This document shows positions 34,940-47,600 of a DNA stretch of 64,000 nt, piece after piece. The stretch comes from Notolepis coatsorum (taxonomy: Eukaryota; Chordata; Actinopteri; Aulopiformes; Paralepididae). Where the stretch lies: the NCBI GenBank assembly GCA_963971535.1, contig CAXASK010002058.1, positions 68,607 to 132,606 of the forward strand, read 5' to 3'. A model generated the notes under the pieces. The model did no database searches. It was not told the origin of the DNA and saw nothing but the letters and a program-made list of their open reading frames with translations. Position numbers and translations under genes: made by a program. The number at the start of each line of letters is the position of its first letter. The stretch's first letter is position 1.

Positions 34940-35742
34940 TGTTTTGCCATTCTAATGCCATTATCTGCATTGTAGGGCTATTTAGACTCTTAGTAAGGTT
35001 GCAGGCTTGAAATTTAGCACTTGTAAAAAGATATTCGCTTTTGAAATAAAAACACATTCTAAACAGTGTTTTGCCATTCGAATGCCATTATCTGCATTGT
35101 AGGGCTATTTAGACTGTCTTAGTAAGGTTGCAGGCTTGAAATTTAGCACTTGTAAAAAGATATTCGCTTTTGAAATAAAAACACATTCTAAACAGTGTTT
35201 TGCCATTCTAATGCCATTATCTGCATTGTAGGGCTATTTAGACTGTCTTAGTAAGGTTGCAGGCTTGAAATTTAGCACTTGTAAAAAGATATTCGCTTTT
35301 GAAATAAAAACACATTCTAAACTGTGTTTTGCCATTCTAATGCCATTATCTGCATTGTAGGGCTATTTAGACTCTTAGTAAGGTTGAAGGCTTGAAATTT
35401 AGCACTTGTAAAAAGATATTCGCTTTTGAAATAAAAACACATTCTAAACAGTGTTTTGCCATTCTAATGCCATTATCTGCATTGTAGGGCTATTTAGACT
35501 CTTAGTAAGGTTGCAGGCTTGAAATTTAGCACTTGTAAAAAGATATTCGCTTTTGAAATAAAAACCCATTCTAAACTGTGTTTTGCCATTCTAATGCCAT
35601 TAACTGCATTGTAGGGCTATTTAGACTCTTAGTAAGGTTGCAGGCTTGAAATTTAGCACTTGTAAAAAGATATTCGCTTTTGAAATAAAAACACATTCTA
35701 AACTGTGTTTTGCCATTCTAATGCAATTATCTGCATTGTAGG
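34940..35742 (-). repeat. Same satellite, inverted, array 2
   Basis: From 34940 the satellite continues as its reverse complement. About six units run before the BEL element, most of them the 127-bp form, with a few private changes such as GGTTGAAGGC and CCATTAACTGC. The last unit stops at GCATTGTAGG where the BEL sequence begins. Confidence 0.97.
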
Positions 35743-35992
35743 TGTTGGTGACAGGTATACACAACTCGGGTTGTTAGGGTCACGTCATTCACAAATGGGT
35801 CACGTGGTGTCGTAGTAGTAAAATCAGCTGTTCACCGGCGTGTTTCTGGGACAGTAATGTTGAGGGAGTGAACGGGGAAGTCACACTTTGCTGACCGCAC
35901 GTACGCTACACTATGATGAATCAAACCGTGACTCATTCTATTTTTTGATACTATATGAACTGTTTTTAACTACAATAAACTAACCAAACACA
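35743..35992 (+). repeat. Possible 5' LTR of the BEL/Pao fragment
   Basis: It starts TGTTGG and could end at ...AACCAAACACA. AATAAA lies about 20 bp before that end (near 35973). No second LTR exists in the window, so the right boundary is only a guess from the terminal CA and the signal. The true end could lie further right. Confidence 0.4.
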
Positions 35993-36559
35993 GTATCCTG
36001 GATCCGTGGTTATGTGGCGAGAGGCGCGTCTGGCAGGTACCATTATTTCCCCGTGTTAGTCTCTCGGTGACTGCAGAATGTTTGGATAGTCACCATACAT
36101 TTGTCAGCAAACGCGACACTGAACAAAGGATTGGATCCACGAAAGGTCCCGATAAGTCAGACATTATTGGACGGAGCAAAGGAGCAACGCGCGCATGTAA
36201 ACAATGGGATGATCGCACGCACGCACAAAGGACGTCCCGGACCGATCCAGCATACGTCAACGGATTTGCGGTAACGTAACCCGACCCGTTGCGCAGTGTG
36301 GACCCATGTTGGTTCGTTTGGAACAGTTTTGAGCTGGTTCTACCTAACTAACTGTTATTATGCTGAAACACGCTGTGGATGTGTGTGCGCAGCCCGCCGG
36401 GCAAAACTTCTATCATGTGTGTGTGAGTGTGACAACAAACAATTGACGTGCGCTGCACTGCTCTCTTGCTGTGGCTGATATATGTGGCGGGTTTTGCAAA
36501 TGCGTTGAACGTTGGAATTGGATTCTCATGGCTTGTGATAACTTTCTTGTGCTTTCAAA
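35993..36559 (+). other. Leader region of the BEL/Pao fragment
   Basis: GC-richer sequence between the possible LTR and gag. I could not identify the primer-binding site with confidence. Short open frames at 36067-36279 and 36296-36478 resemble nothing known. Confidence 0.45.
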
Positions 36560-38590
36560 ATGAGTGATTCAAATGTTGGGAAACAGGACAAAGAAAAGAG
36601 AAAAATAACTCTCACTGCAAAAGCTCTTGCAAACAAAGTTGAATCACTCCACAAGAAATGCAAAGGGAAAGTGGAGGAAATAAAACGTCTGATAACCTCT
36701 GTCAGAGAGCTCATGGAAAATGAGCAAAATGTTGCACTGGTTGAAGCACAACTTGACATTTTGATGCAGGTGTCTGACAGTGCTGATGAACTACATGGCT
36801 GTTTGGTGCCTCTTATTCCACTCGATGAACAGGAACGGCAAAATGACTGGTTCTCAAAGGTCAATAAACATAAAGATGGGTTCATTAGCGATGTTAATGC
36901 CTGGTTTTCAGTAACCAAAGGAAACACACCTCAGTTAGAGGCTCATAACAGGCCTACTGAAATACAGCAGCATGAGGTTGCAGAGGAGGAAAATGGAGAG
37001 CATGGGGGTGTGGGAAATGTGGAAGTGACGGGGCCTCAGTTGCACAGTACTCGTTATGCTCAAGAGGATGTTCAACCAGGGGACAGCATATCCAACCATA
37101 GTAGCAAGAATTATGGTTCAAGATCTTCTAGATCAAAGGTTTCCTCTAATGCATCCACACGCCTCAGAGCCGAGGCCGACATGGCCGCCTTAATGGCTCG
37201 GCAAGAGTTGCTTGAACAAAAGCATGCTCTTGAGGACCAGGAAGCTCAAATAAAGAAACAAGCAGACATAGCAAGGCATGCTCTACAGGACGAGGAAGCT
37301 CACATAAAGAAACAAAAGGAACAACTTCAGTTGAAAGTGGACATAGCTGCATCGGCAGCAAGGCTAAATATTCTGAGAACCTCTGGGTCAGGTGTGTGGA
37401 GTGCTGCTTCTCGTAAATCGGATGGAATGGAATCCTACTTTAAAAAGGGCCTCAACATTAATGCAGAGACATTTGTATCACACAAGGATGGAAGAGGACA
37501 ACCTGCATGTGTTAGAGGCACACGACCAAAGCAAAGGCAATCTGACGGAGCCAAATACCTCCAGAAGCCCTCAGCACTCACACAGACCCAGACTGTGATC
37601 TCAAACGCTACAGAGTACCCAGCGCTCACACCGAGACAGAGCACGGTCACAAAGACTACATGGCCTCCATTGTCTGTGCATAGAGACATACAACCTGTTT
37701 CCAGGAACAACAGCAGTGAGCAGAACAACATAATGTCTATTATGCAAAAACAAAACGACCTCACTTCCATGTTGGTGCATCAGCAATGCATTGCTTCACT
37801 GCCTAAAAGAGACATCCAACCATTTGAAGGTGACCCTCTGCAGTACCATGGCTTTATACAGTCCTTTGAACAGACTATAGAAAGGAGGACTGACAATGCT
37901 GTTGATTGCCTGCACTATTTGGATCAATACACCAGGGGGCAGCCTAAACAACTAGTCAAAAGTTGTCAACATATGACTGATGGCACTGGATATGCTACGG
38001 CGAAGGCTTTACTCCAGGAACACTTTGGGAACGAGCATGTCATAGCATCCGCTTACATGGACAAAATCTTTGCATGGCCAGCTATTAAGTCGGAGGATGG
38101 GAAAGCCTTACAAACATACAGCCTATTCTTGCGCGGATGCTGCAATGCCATGAAAGACGTGACCTAAACACATCTGCAAACATGCTTGCTGTCATCAAGA
38201 AGTTGCCCTACAAGCTGAGGGACAAATGGCGAACAGAAGCATGTAACATCCAGGAAGGACATCGCAAACGTGCTACGTTCACAGATATTGTGATTTTTAT
38301 GGAGCGTGAGGTGAGAATCGCTACAGACCCTGTATTTGGAGATATACAAGATGCTCCAGTGGTGGGGGCTTTCAAGGAAAGTGGCAGAGCTAGACCTGTG
38401 CCTCGTCTTCAGGCTAGAGGGAGTAGTTTTGCCACAACGTATTCCCAGATTGAAAGGGATGCTCATTGGGAAAACAAAGTTAAGGTTGGATATGAGAAGA
38501 CTTGCCTTTTCTGCAAAGAGGGTGGACACACACTGGAGTCATGCACTCTATTGGAGAGGAGAGCTCACAGCGAGAAGATGGAGTTCCTGA
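36560..38590 (+). pseudogene. BEL/Pao gag pseudogene
   Basis: The structural polyprotein of a BEL/Pao retrotransposon, which would form virus-like particles in the cytoplasm. The ATG at 36560 (AAAATGAG context) opens a 535-codon frame. Residues about 1-130 are charged and helical (KALANKVESLHKKCKGKVEE). Residues about 203-272 are a Glu/Lys/Gln-rich coiled-coil stretch (QELLEQKHALEDQEAQIKKQ). From about residue 417, PFEGDPLQYHGFIQSFEQ opens the DUF1759-type domain typical of BEL/Pao Gag. The frame stops at 38165-38167. The domain continues in another frame from about 38150 (ANMLAVIKKLPYKLRDKWR), so a small indel has broken it. That second frame reaches a zinc knuckle, CLFCKEGGHTLESC (38503-38544, CX2CX4HX4C), and ends at the telomere-like junction. 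The BEL/Pao Gag call is confident; the pol part is absent. Confidence 0.88.
38503..38544 (+). other. CCHC zinc knuckle of BEL gag
   Basis: Encodes CLFCKEGGHTLESC with the retroviral-type CX2CX4HX4C spacing, in the frame after the gag frameshift. In intact elements it binds the RNA genome. Confidence 0.85.
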
Positions 38591-38605
38591 CCCTAACCCT
38601 AACCC
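38591..38605. repeat. Telomere-like (CCCTAA)2.5 at the BEL/satellite junction
   Basis: CCCTAACCCTAACCC is exactly two and a half vertebrate telomere units. It lies where gag similarity ends and about 8 bp before satellite sequence resumes. Confidence 0.9.
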
Positions 38606-38612
38606 GGAGATC

Positions 38613-41600
38613 CAAAAACACATTCTAAACAGTCTTTTGCCATTCTAATGCCATTATCTGCATTGTAGGGCTATTTAGACTGTCTTAGTAAGGTCGCTGG
38701 CTTGAAATTTAGCACTTGTAAAAAGATATTCGCTTATGAAATAAAAACACATTCTAAACAGTGTTTTGCCATTCTAATGCCATTATCTGCATTGTAGGGC
38801 TATTTAGACTGTCTTAGTAAGGTTGCTGGCTTGAAATTTAGCACTTGTAAAAAGATATTCGCTTATGAAATAAAAACACATTCTAAACAGTCTTTTGCCA
38901 TTCTAATGCCATTATCTGCATTGTAGGGCTATTTAGACTGTCTTAGTAAGGTTGCTGGCTTGAAATTTAGCACTTGTAAAAAGATATTCGCTTATGAAAT
39001 AAAAACACATTCTAAACAGTCTTTTGCCATTCTAATGCCATTATCTGCATTGAAGGGCTATTTAGACTGTCTTAGTAAGGTTGCTGGCTTGAAATTTAGC
39101 ACTTGTAAAAAGATATTCGCTTATGAAATAAAAACACATTCTAAACAGTCTTTTGCCATTCTAATGCCATTATCTGCATTGTATGGCTATTTAGACTGTC
39201 TTAGTAAGGTTGCTGGCTTGAAATTTAGCACTTGTAAAAAGATATTCGCTTATGAAATAAAAACACATTCTAAACAGTCTTTTGCCATTCTAATGCCATT
39301 ATCTGCATTGTAGGGCTATTTAGACTGTCTTAGTAAGGTTGCTGGCTTGAAATTTAGCACTTGTAAAAAGATATTCGCTTATGAAATAAAAACACATTCT
39401 AAACAGTCTTTTGCCATTCTAATGCCATTATCTGCATTGTAGGGCTATTTAGACTGTCTTAGTAAGGTTGCTGGCTTGAAATTTAGCACTTGTAAAAAGA
39501 TATTCGCTTATGAAATAAAAACACATTCTAAACAGTGTTTTGCCATTCTAATGCCATTATCTGCATTGTAGGGCTATAGTAAGGTTGCAGGCTTGAAATT
39601 TAGCACTTGTAAAAAGATATTCGCTTATGAAATAAAAACACATTCTAAACAGTCTTTTGCCATTCTAATGCCATTATCTGCATTGAAGGGCTATTTAGAC
39701 TGTCTTAGTAAGGTTGCTGGCTTGAAATTTAGCACTTGTAAAAAGATATTCGCTTATGAAATAAAAACACATTCTAAACAGTCTTTTGCCATTCTAATGC
39801 CATTATCTGCATTGTAGGGCTATTTAGACTGTCTTAGTAAGGTTGCTGGCTTGAAATTTAGCACTTGTAAAAAGATATTCGCTTATGAAATAAAAACACA
39901 TTCTAAACAGTGTTTTGCCATTCTAATGCCATTATCTGCATTGTAGGGCTATTTAGACTGTCTTAGTAAGGTTGCAGGCTTGAAATTTAGCACTTGTAAA
40001 AAGATATTCGCTTTTGAAATAAAAACACATTCTAAACTGTGTTTTGCCATTCTAATGCCATTATCTGCATTGTAGGGCTATTTAGACTCTTAGTAAGGTT
40101 GCAGGCTTGAAATTTAGCACTTGTAAAAAGATATTCGCTTTTGAAATAAAAACACATTCTAAACTGTGTTTTGCCATTCTAATGCAATTATCTGCATTGT
40201 AGGGCTATTTAGACTCTTAGTAAGGTTGCAGGCTTGAAATTTAGCACTTGTAAAAAGATATTCGCTTTTGAAATAAAAACACATTCTAAACTGTGTTTTG
40301 CCATTCTAATGCCATTATCTGCATTGTAGGGCTATTTAGACTCTTAGTAAGGTTGCAGGCTTGAAATTTAGCACTTGTAAAAAGATATTCGCTTTTGAAA
40401 TAAAAACACATTCTAAACAGTGTTTTGCCATTCTAATGCCATTATCTGCAATGTAGGGCTATTTATACTGTCTTAGTAAGGTTGCAGGCTTGACATTTAG
40501 CACTTGTAAAAAGATATTCGCTTTTGAAATAAAAACACAATCTAAACAGTGTTTTGCCATTCTAATGCCATTATCTGCATTGTAGGGCTATTTAGACTCT
40601 TAGTAAGGTTGCAGGCTTGAAATTTAGCACTTGTAAAAAGATATTCGCTTTTGAAATAAAAACACATTCTAAACTGTGTTTTGCCATTCTAATGCCATTA
40701 TCTGCATTGAAGGGCTATTTAGACTGTCTTAGTAAGGTTGCTGGCTTGAAATTTAGCACTTGTAAAAAGATATTCGCTTATGAAATAAAAACACATTCTA
40801 AACAGTCTTTTGCCATTCTAATGCCATTATCTGCATTGTAGGGCTATTTAGACTGTCTTAGTAAGGTTGCTGGCTTGAAATTTAGCACTTGTAAAAAGAT
40901 ATTCGCTTATGAAATAAAAACACATTCTAAACAGTCTTTTGCCATTCTAATGCCACTATCTGCATTGAAGGGCTATTTAGACTGTCTTAGTAAGGTTGCT
41001 GGCTTGAAATTTAGCACTTGTAAAAAGATATTCGCTTATGAAATAAAAACACATTCTAAACAGTCTTTTGCCATTCTAATGCCATTATCTGCATTGAAGG
41101 GCTATTTAGACTGTCTTAGTAAGGTTGCTGGCTTGAAATTTAGCACTTGTAAAAAGATATTCGCTTATGAAATAAAAACACATTCTAAACAGTCTTTTGC
41201 CATTCTAATGCCATTATCTGCATTGTAGGGCTATTTAGACTGTCTTAGTAAGGTTGCTGGCTTGAAATTTAGCACTTGTAAAAAGATATTCGCTTATGAA
41301 ATAAAAACACATTCTAAACAGTCTTTTGCCATTCTAATGCCATTATCTGCATTGTAGGGCTATAGTAAGGTTGCAGGCTTGAAATTTAGCACTTGTAAAA
41401 AGATATTCGCTTATGAAATAAAAACACATTCTAAACAGTCTTTTGCCATTCTAATGCCATTATCTGCATTGAAGGGCTATTTAGACTGTCTTAGTAAGGT
41501 TGCTGGCTTGAAATTTAGCACTTGTAAAAAGATATTCGCTTATGAAATAAAAACACATTCTAAACAGTCTTTTGCCATTCTAATGCCATTATCTGCATTG

Positions 41601-44600
41601 TAGGGCTATTTAGACTGTCTTAGTAAGGTTGCAGGCTTGAAATTTAGCACTTGTAAAAAGATATTCGCTTTTGAAATAAAAACACATTCTAAACTGTGTT
41701 TTGCCATTCTAATGCAATTATCTGCATTGTAGGGCTATTTAGACTCTTAGTAAGGTTGCAGGCTTGAAATTTAGCACTTGTAAAAAGATATTCGCTTTTG
41801 AAATAAAAACACATTCTAAACTGTGTTTTGCCATTCTAATGCCATTATCTGCATTGTAGGGCTATTTAGACTCTTAGTAAGGTTGCAGGCTTGAAATTTA
41901 GCACTTGTAAAAAGATATTCGCTTTTGAAATAAAAACACATTCTAAACAGTGTTTTGCCATTCTAATGCCATTATCTGCAATGTAGGGCTATTTATACTG
42001 TCTTAGTAAGGTTGCAGGCTTGACATTTAGCACTTGTAAAAAGATATTCGCTTTTGAAATAAAAACACAATCTAAACAGTGTTTTGCCATTCTAATGCCA
42101 TTATCTGCATTGTAGGGCTATTTAGACTCTTAGTAAGGTTGCAGGCTTGAAATTTAGCACTTGTAAAAAGATATTCGCTTTTGAAATAAAAACACATTCT
42201 AAACTGTGTTTTGCCATTCTAATGCCATTATCTGCATTGAAGGGCTATTTAGACTGTCTTAGTAAGGTTGCTGGCTTGAAATTTAGCACTTGTAAAAAGA
42301 TATTCGCTTATGAAATAAAAACACATTCTAAACAGTCTTTTGCCATTCTAATGCCATTATCTGCATTGAAGGGCTATTTAGACTGTCTTAGTAAGGTTGC
42401 TGGCTTGAAATTTAGCACTTGTAAAAAGATATTCGCTTATGAAATAAAAACACATTCTAAACAGTCTTTTGCCATTCTAATGCCATTATCTGCATTGTAG
42501 GGCTATTTAGACTGTCTTAGTAAGGTTGCTGGCTTGAAATTTAGCACTTGTAAAAAGATATTCGCTTATGAAATAAAAACACATTCTAAACAGTCTTTTG
42601 CCATTCTAATGCCATTATCTGCATTGTAGGGCTATTTAGACTGTCTTAGTAAGGTTGCTGGCTTGAAATTTAGCACTTGTAAAAAGATATTCGCTTATGA
42701 AATAAAAACACATTCTAAACAGTGTTTTGCCATTCTAATGCCATTATCTGCATTGTAGGGCTATTTAGACTGTCTTAGTAAGGTTGCTGGCTTGAAATTT
42801 AGCACTTGTAAAAAGATATTCGCTTATGAAATAAAAACACATTCTAAACAGTCTTTTGCCATTCTAATGCCATTATCTGCATTGTAGGGCTATTTAGACT
42901 GTCTTAGTAAGGTCGCTGGCTTGAAATTTAGCACTTGTAAAAAGATATTCGCTTATGAAATAAAAACACATTCTAAACAGTCTTTTGCCATTCTAATGCC
43001 ATTATCTGCATTGTAGGGCTATTTAGACTGTCTTAGTAAGGTTGCAGGCTTGAAATTTAGCACTTGTAAAAAGATATTAGCTTTTGAAATAAAAACACAT
43101 TCTAAACAGTGTTTTGCCATTCTAATGCCATTATCTGCATTGTAGGGCTATTTAGACTGTCTTAGTAAGGTTGCAGGCTTGAAATTTAGCACTTGTAAAA
43201 AGATATTAGCTTTTGAAATAAAAACACATTCTAAACAGTGTTTTGCGATTCTAATGCCATTATCTGCATTGTAGGGCTATTTAGACTCTTAGTAAGGTTG
43301 CAGGCTTGAAATTTAGCACTTGTAAAAAGATATTCGCTTTTGAAATAAAAACACATTCTAAACTGTGTTTTGCCATTCTAATGCCATTATCTGCATTGAA
43401 GGGCTATTTAGACTGTCTTAGTAAGGTTGCTGGCTTGAAATTTAGCACTTGTAAAAAGATATTCGCTTATGAAATAAAAACACATTCTAAACAGTCTTTT
43501 GCCATTCTAATGCCATTATCTGCATTGTAGGGCTATTTAGACTGTCTTAGTAAGGTTGCAGGCTTGAAATTTAGCACTTGTAAAAAGATATTCGCTTTTG
43601 AAATAAAAACACATTCTAAACTGTGTTTTGCCATTCTAATGCAATTATCTGCATTGTAGGGCTATTTAGACTCTTAGTAAGGTTGCAGGCTTGAAATTTA
43701 GCACTTGTAAAAAGATATTCGCTTTTGAAATAAAAACACATTCTAAACTGTGTTTTGCCATTCTAATGCCATTATCTGCATTGTAGGGCTATTTAGACTC
43801 TTAGTAAGGTTGCAGGCTTGAAATTTAGCACTTGTAAAAAGATATTCGCTTTTGAAATAAAAACACATTCTAAACAGTGTTTTGCCATTCTAATGCCATT
43901 ATCTGCAATGTAGGGCTATTTATACTGTCTTAGTAAGGTTGCAGGCTTGACATTTAGCACTTGTAAAAAGATATTCGCTTTTGAAATAAAAACACAATCT
44001 AAACAGTGTTTTGCCATTCTAATGCCATTATCTGCATTGTAGGGCTATTTAGACTCTTAGTAAGGTTGCAGGCTTGAAATTTAGCACTTGTAAAAAGATA
44101 TTCGCTTTTGAAATAAAAACACATTCTAAACTGTGTTTTGCCATTCTAATGCCATTATCTGCATTGAAGGGCTATTTAGACTGTCTTAGTAAGGTTGCTG
44201 GCTTGAAATTTAGCACTTGTAAAAAGATATTCGCTTATGAAATAAAAACACATTCTAAACAGTCTTTTGCCATTCTAATGCCATTATCTGCATTGAAGGG
44301 CTATTTAGACTGTCTTAGTAAGGTTGCTGGCTTGAAATTTAGCACTTGTAAAAAGATATTCGCTTATGAAATAAAAACACATTCTAAACAGTCTTTTGCC
44401 ATTCTAATGCCATTATCTGCATTGTAGGGCTATTTAGACTGTCTTAGTAAGGTTGCTGGCTTGAAATTTAGCACTTGTAAAAAGATATTCGCTTATGAAA
44501 TAAAAACACATTCTAAACAGTCTTTTGCCATTCTAATGCCATTATCTGCATTGTAGGGCTATTTAGACTGTCTTAGTAAGGTTGCTGGCTTGAAATTTAG

Positions 44601-47600
44601 CACTTGTAAAAAGATATTCGCTTATGAAATAAAAACACATTCTAAACAGTGTTTTGCCATTCTAATGCCATTATCTGCATTGTAGGGCTATTTAGACTGT
44701 CTTAGTAAGGTTGCTGGCTTGAAATTTAGCACTTGTAAAAAGATATTCGCTTATGAAATAAAAACACATTCTAAACAGTCTTTTGCCATTCTAATGCCAT
44801 TATCTGCATTGTAGGGCTATTTAGACTGTCTTAGTAAGGTCGCTGGCTTGAAATTTAGCACTTGTAAAAAGATATTCGCTTATGAAATAAAAACACATTC
44901 TAAACAGTCTTTTGCCATTCTAATGCCATTATCTGCATTGTAGGGCTATTTAGACTGTCTTAGTAAGGTTGCAGGCTTGAAATTTAGCACTTGTAAAAAG
45001 ATATTAGCTTTTGAAATAAAAACACATTCTAAACAGTGTTTTGCCATTCTAATGCCATTATCTGCATTGTAGGGCTATTTAGACTGTCTTAGTAAGGTTG
45101 CAGGCTTGAAATTTAGCACTTGTAAAAAGATATTAGCTTTTGAAATAAAAACACATTCTAAACAGTGTTTTGCGATTCTAATGCCATTATCTGCATTGTA
45201 GGGCTATTTAGACTCTTAGTAAGGTTGCAGGCTTGAAATTTAGCACTTGTAAAAAGATATTCGCTTTTGAAATAAAAACACATTCTAAACTGTGTTTTGC
45301 CATTCTAATGCCATTATCTGCATTGTAGGGCTATTTAGACTCTTAGTAAGGTTGCAGGCTTGAAATTTAGCACTTGTAAAAAGATATTCGCTTTTGAAAT
45401 AAAAACACATTCTAAACTGTGTTTTGCCATTCTAATGCAATTATCTGCATTGTAGGGCTATTTAGACTCTTAGTAAGGTTGCAGGCTTGAAATTTAGCAC
45501 TTGTAAAAAGATATTCGCTTTTGAAATAAAAACACATTCTAAACTGTGTTTTGCCATTCTAATGCCATTATCTGCATTGTAGGGCTATTTAGACTCTTAG
45601 TAAGGTTGCAGGCTTGAAATTTAGCACTTGTAAAAAGATATTCGCTTTTGAAATAAAAACACATTCTAAACTGTGTTTTGCCATTCTAATGCCATTATCT
45701 GCATTGAAGGGCTATTTAGACTGTCTTAGTAAGGTTGCTGGCTTGAAATTTAGCACTTGTAAAAAGATATTCGCTTATGAAATAAAAACACATTCTAAAC
45801 AGTCTTTTGCCATTCTAATGCCATTATCTGCATTGTAGGGCTATTTAGACTGTCTTAGTAAGGTTGCTGGCTTGAAATTTAGCACTTGTAAAAAGATATT
45901 CGCTTATGAAATAAAAACACATTCTAAACAGTCTTTTGCCATTCTAATGCCACTATCTGCATTGAAGGGCTATTTAGACTGTCTTAGTAAGGTTGCTGGC
46001 TTGAAATTTAGCACTTGTAAAAAGATATTCGCTTATGAAATAAAAACACATTCTAAACAGTCTTTTGCCATTCTAATGCCATTATCTGCATTGAAGGGCT
46101 ATTTAGACTGTCTTAGTAAGGTTGCTGGCTTGAAATTTAGCACTTGTAAAAAGATATTCGCTTATGAAATAAAAACACATTCTAAACAGTCTTTTGCCAT
46201 TCTAATGCCATTATCTGCATTGTAGGGCTATTTAGACTGTCTTAGTAAGGTTGCTGGCTTGAAATTTAGCACTTGTAAAAAGATATTCGCTTATGAAATA
46301 AAAACACATTCTAAACAGTCTTTTGCCATTCTAATGCCATTATCTGCATTGAAGGGCTATTTAGACTGTCTTAGTAAGGTTGCTGGCTTGAAATTTAGCA
46401 CTTGTAAAAAGATATTCGCTTATGAAATAAAAACACATTCTAAACAGTCTTTTGCCATTCTAATGCCATTATCTGCATTGTAGGGCTATAGTAAGGTTGC
46501 TGGCTTGAAATTTAGCACTTGTAAAAAGATATTCGCTTATGAAATAAAAACACATTCTAAACAGTCTTTTGCCATTCTAATGCCATTATCTGCATTGTAG
46601 GGCTATAGTAAGGTTGCAGGCTTGAAATTTAGCACTTGTAAAAAGATATTCGCTTATGAAATAAAAACACATTCTAAACAGTCTTTTGCCATTCTAATGC
46701 CATTATCTGCATTGTAGGGCTATTTAGACTGTCTTAGTAAGGTTGCTGGCTTGAAATTTAGCACTTGTAAAAAGATATTCGCTTATGAAATAAAAACACA
46801 TTCTAAACAGTCTTTTGCCATTCTAATGCCATTATCTGCATTGAAGGGCTATTTAGACTGTCTTAGTAAGGTTGCTGGCTTGAAATTTAGCACTTGTAAA
46901 AAGATATTCGCTTATGAAATAAAAACACATTCTAAACAGTCTTTTGCCATTCTAATGCCATTATCTGCATTGTAGGGCTATTTAGACTGTCTTAGTAAGG
47001 TCGCTGGCTTGAAATTTAGCACTTGTAAAAAGATATTCGCTTATGAAATAAAAACACATTCTAAACAGTGTTTTGCCATTCTAATGCCATTATCTGCATT
47101 GTAGGGCTATTTAGACTGTCTTAGTAAGGTTGCTGGCTTGAAATTTAGCACTTGTAAAAAGATATTCGCTTATGAAATAAAAACACATTCTAAACAGTCT
47201 TTTGCCATTCTAATGCCATTATCTGCATTGTAGGGCTATTTAGACTGTCTTAGTAAGGTTGCTGGCTTGAAATTTAGCACTTGTAAAAAGATATTCGCTT
47301 ATGAAATAAAAACACATTCTAAACAGTCTTTTGCCATTCTAATGCCATTATCTGCATTGAAGGGCTATTTAGACTGTCTTAGTAAGGTTGCTGGCTTGAA
47401 ATTTAGCACTTGTAAAAAGATATTCGCTTATGAAATAAAAACACATTCTAAACAGTCTTTTGCCATTCTAATGCCATTATCTGCATTGTATGGCTATTTA
47501 GACTGTCTTAGTAAGGTTGCTGGCTTGAAATTTAGCACTTGTAAAAAGATATTCGCTTATGAAATAAAAACACATTCTAAACAGTCTTTTGCCATTCTAA

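Larger units (their letters stand above)
35743..38590 (+). mobile_element. 5' fragment of a BEL/Pao LTR retrotransposon
   Basis: It begins TGTTGGTGACAGG directly after satellite sequence, a typical BEL/Pao LTR start. A leader and a gag-like open frame follow. It breaks off inside gag just after the zinc knuckle; protease, reverse transcriptase, integrase and the 3' LTR are absent. The right edge meets a telomere-like CCCTAA run and then satellite in a different phase from the left edge. The element therefore either inserted into the satellite and lost its 3' part, or was captured as a fragment. Confidence 0.8.

Noticed and set aside
36067..36478. Two short plus-strand frames before gag
   Set aside because: They lie in the element's leader, lack similarity to anything known, and have no supporting context.
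36526..38529. Reverse-strand open frames across the BEL gag
   Set aside because: They are shadows of the plus-strand gag, which shows the coiled coil, DUF1759-type domain and zinc knuckle.
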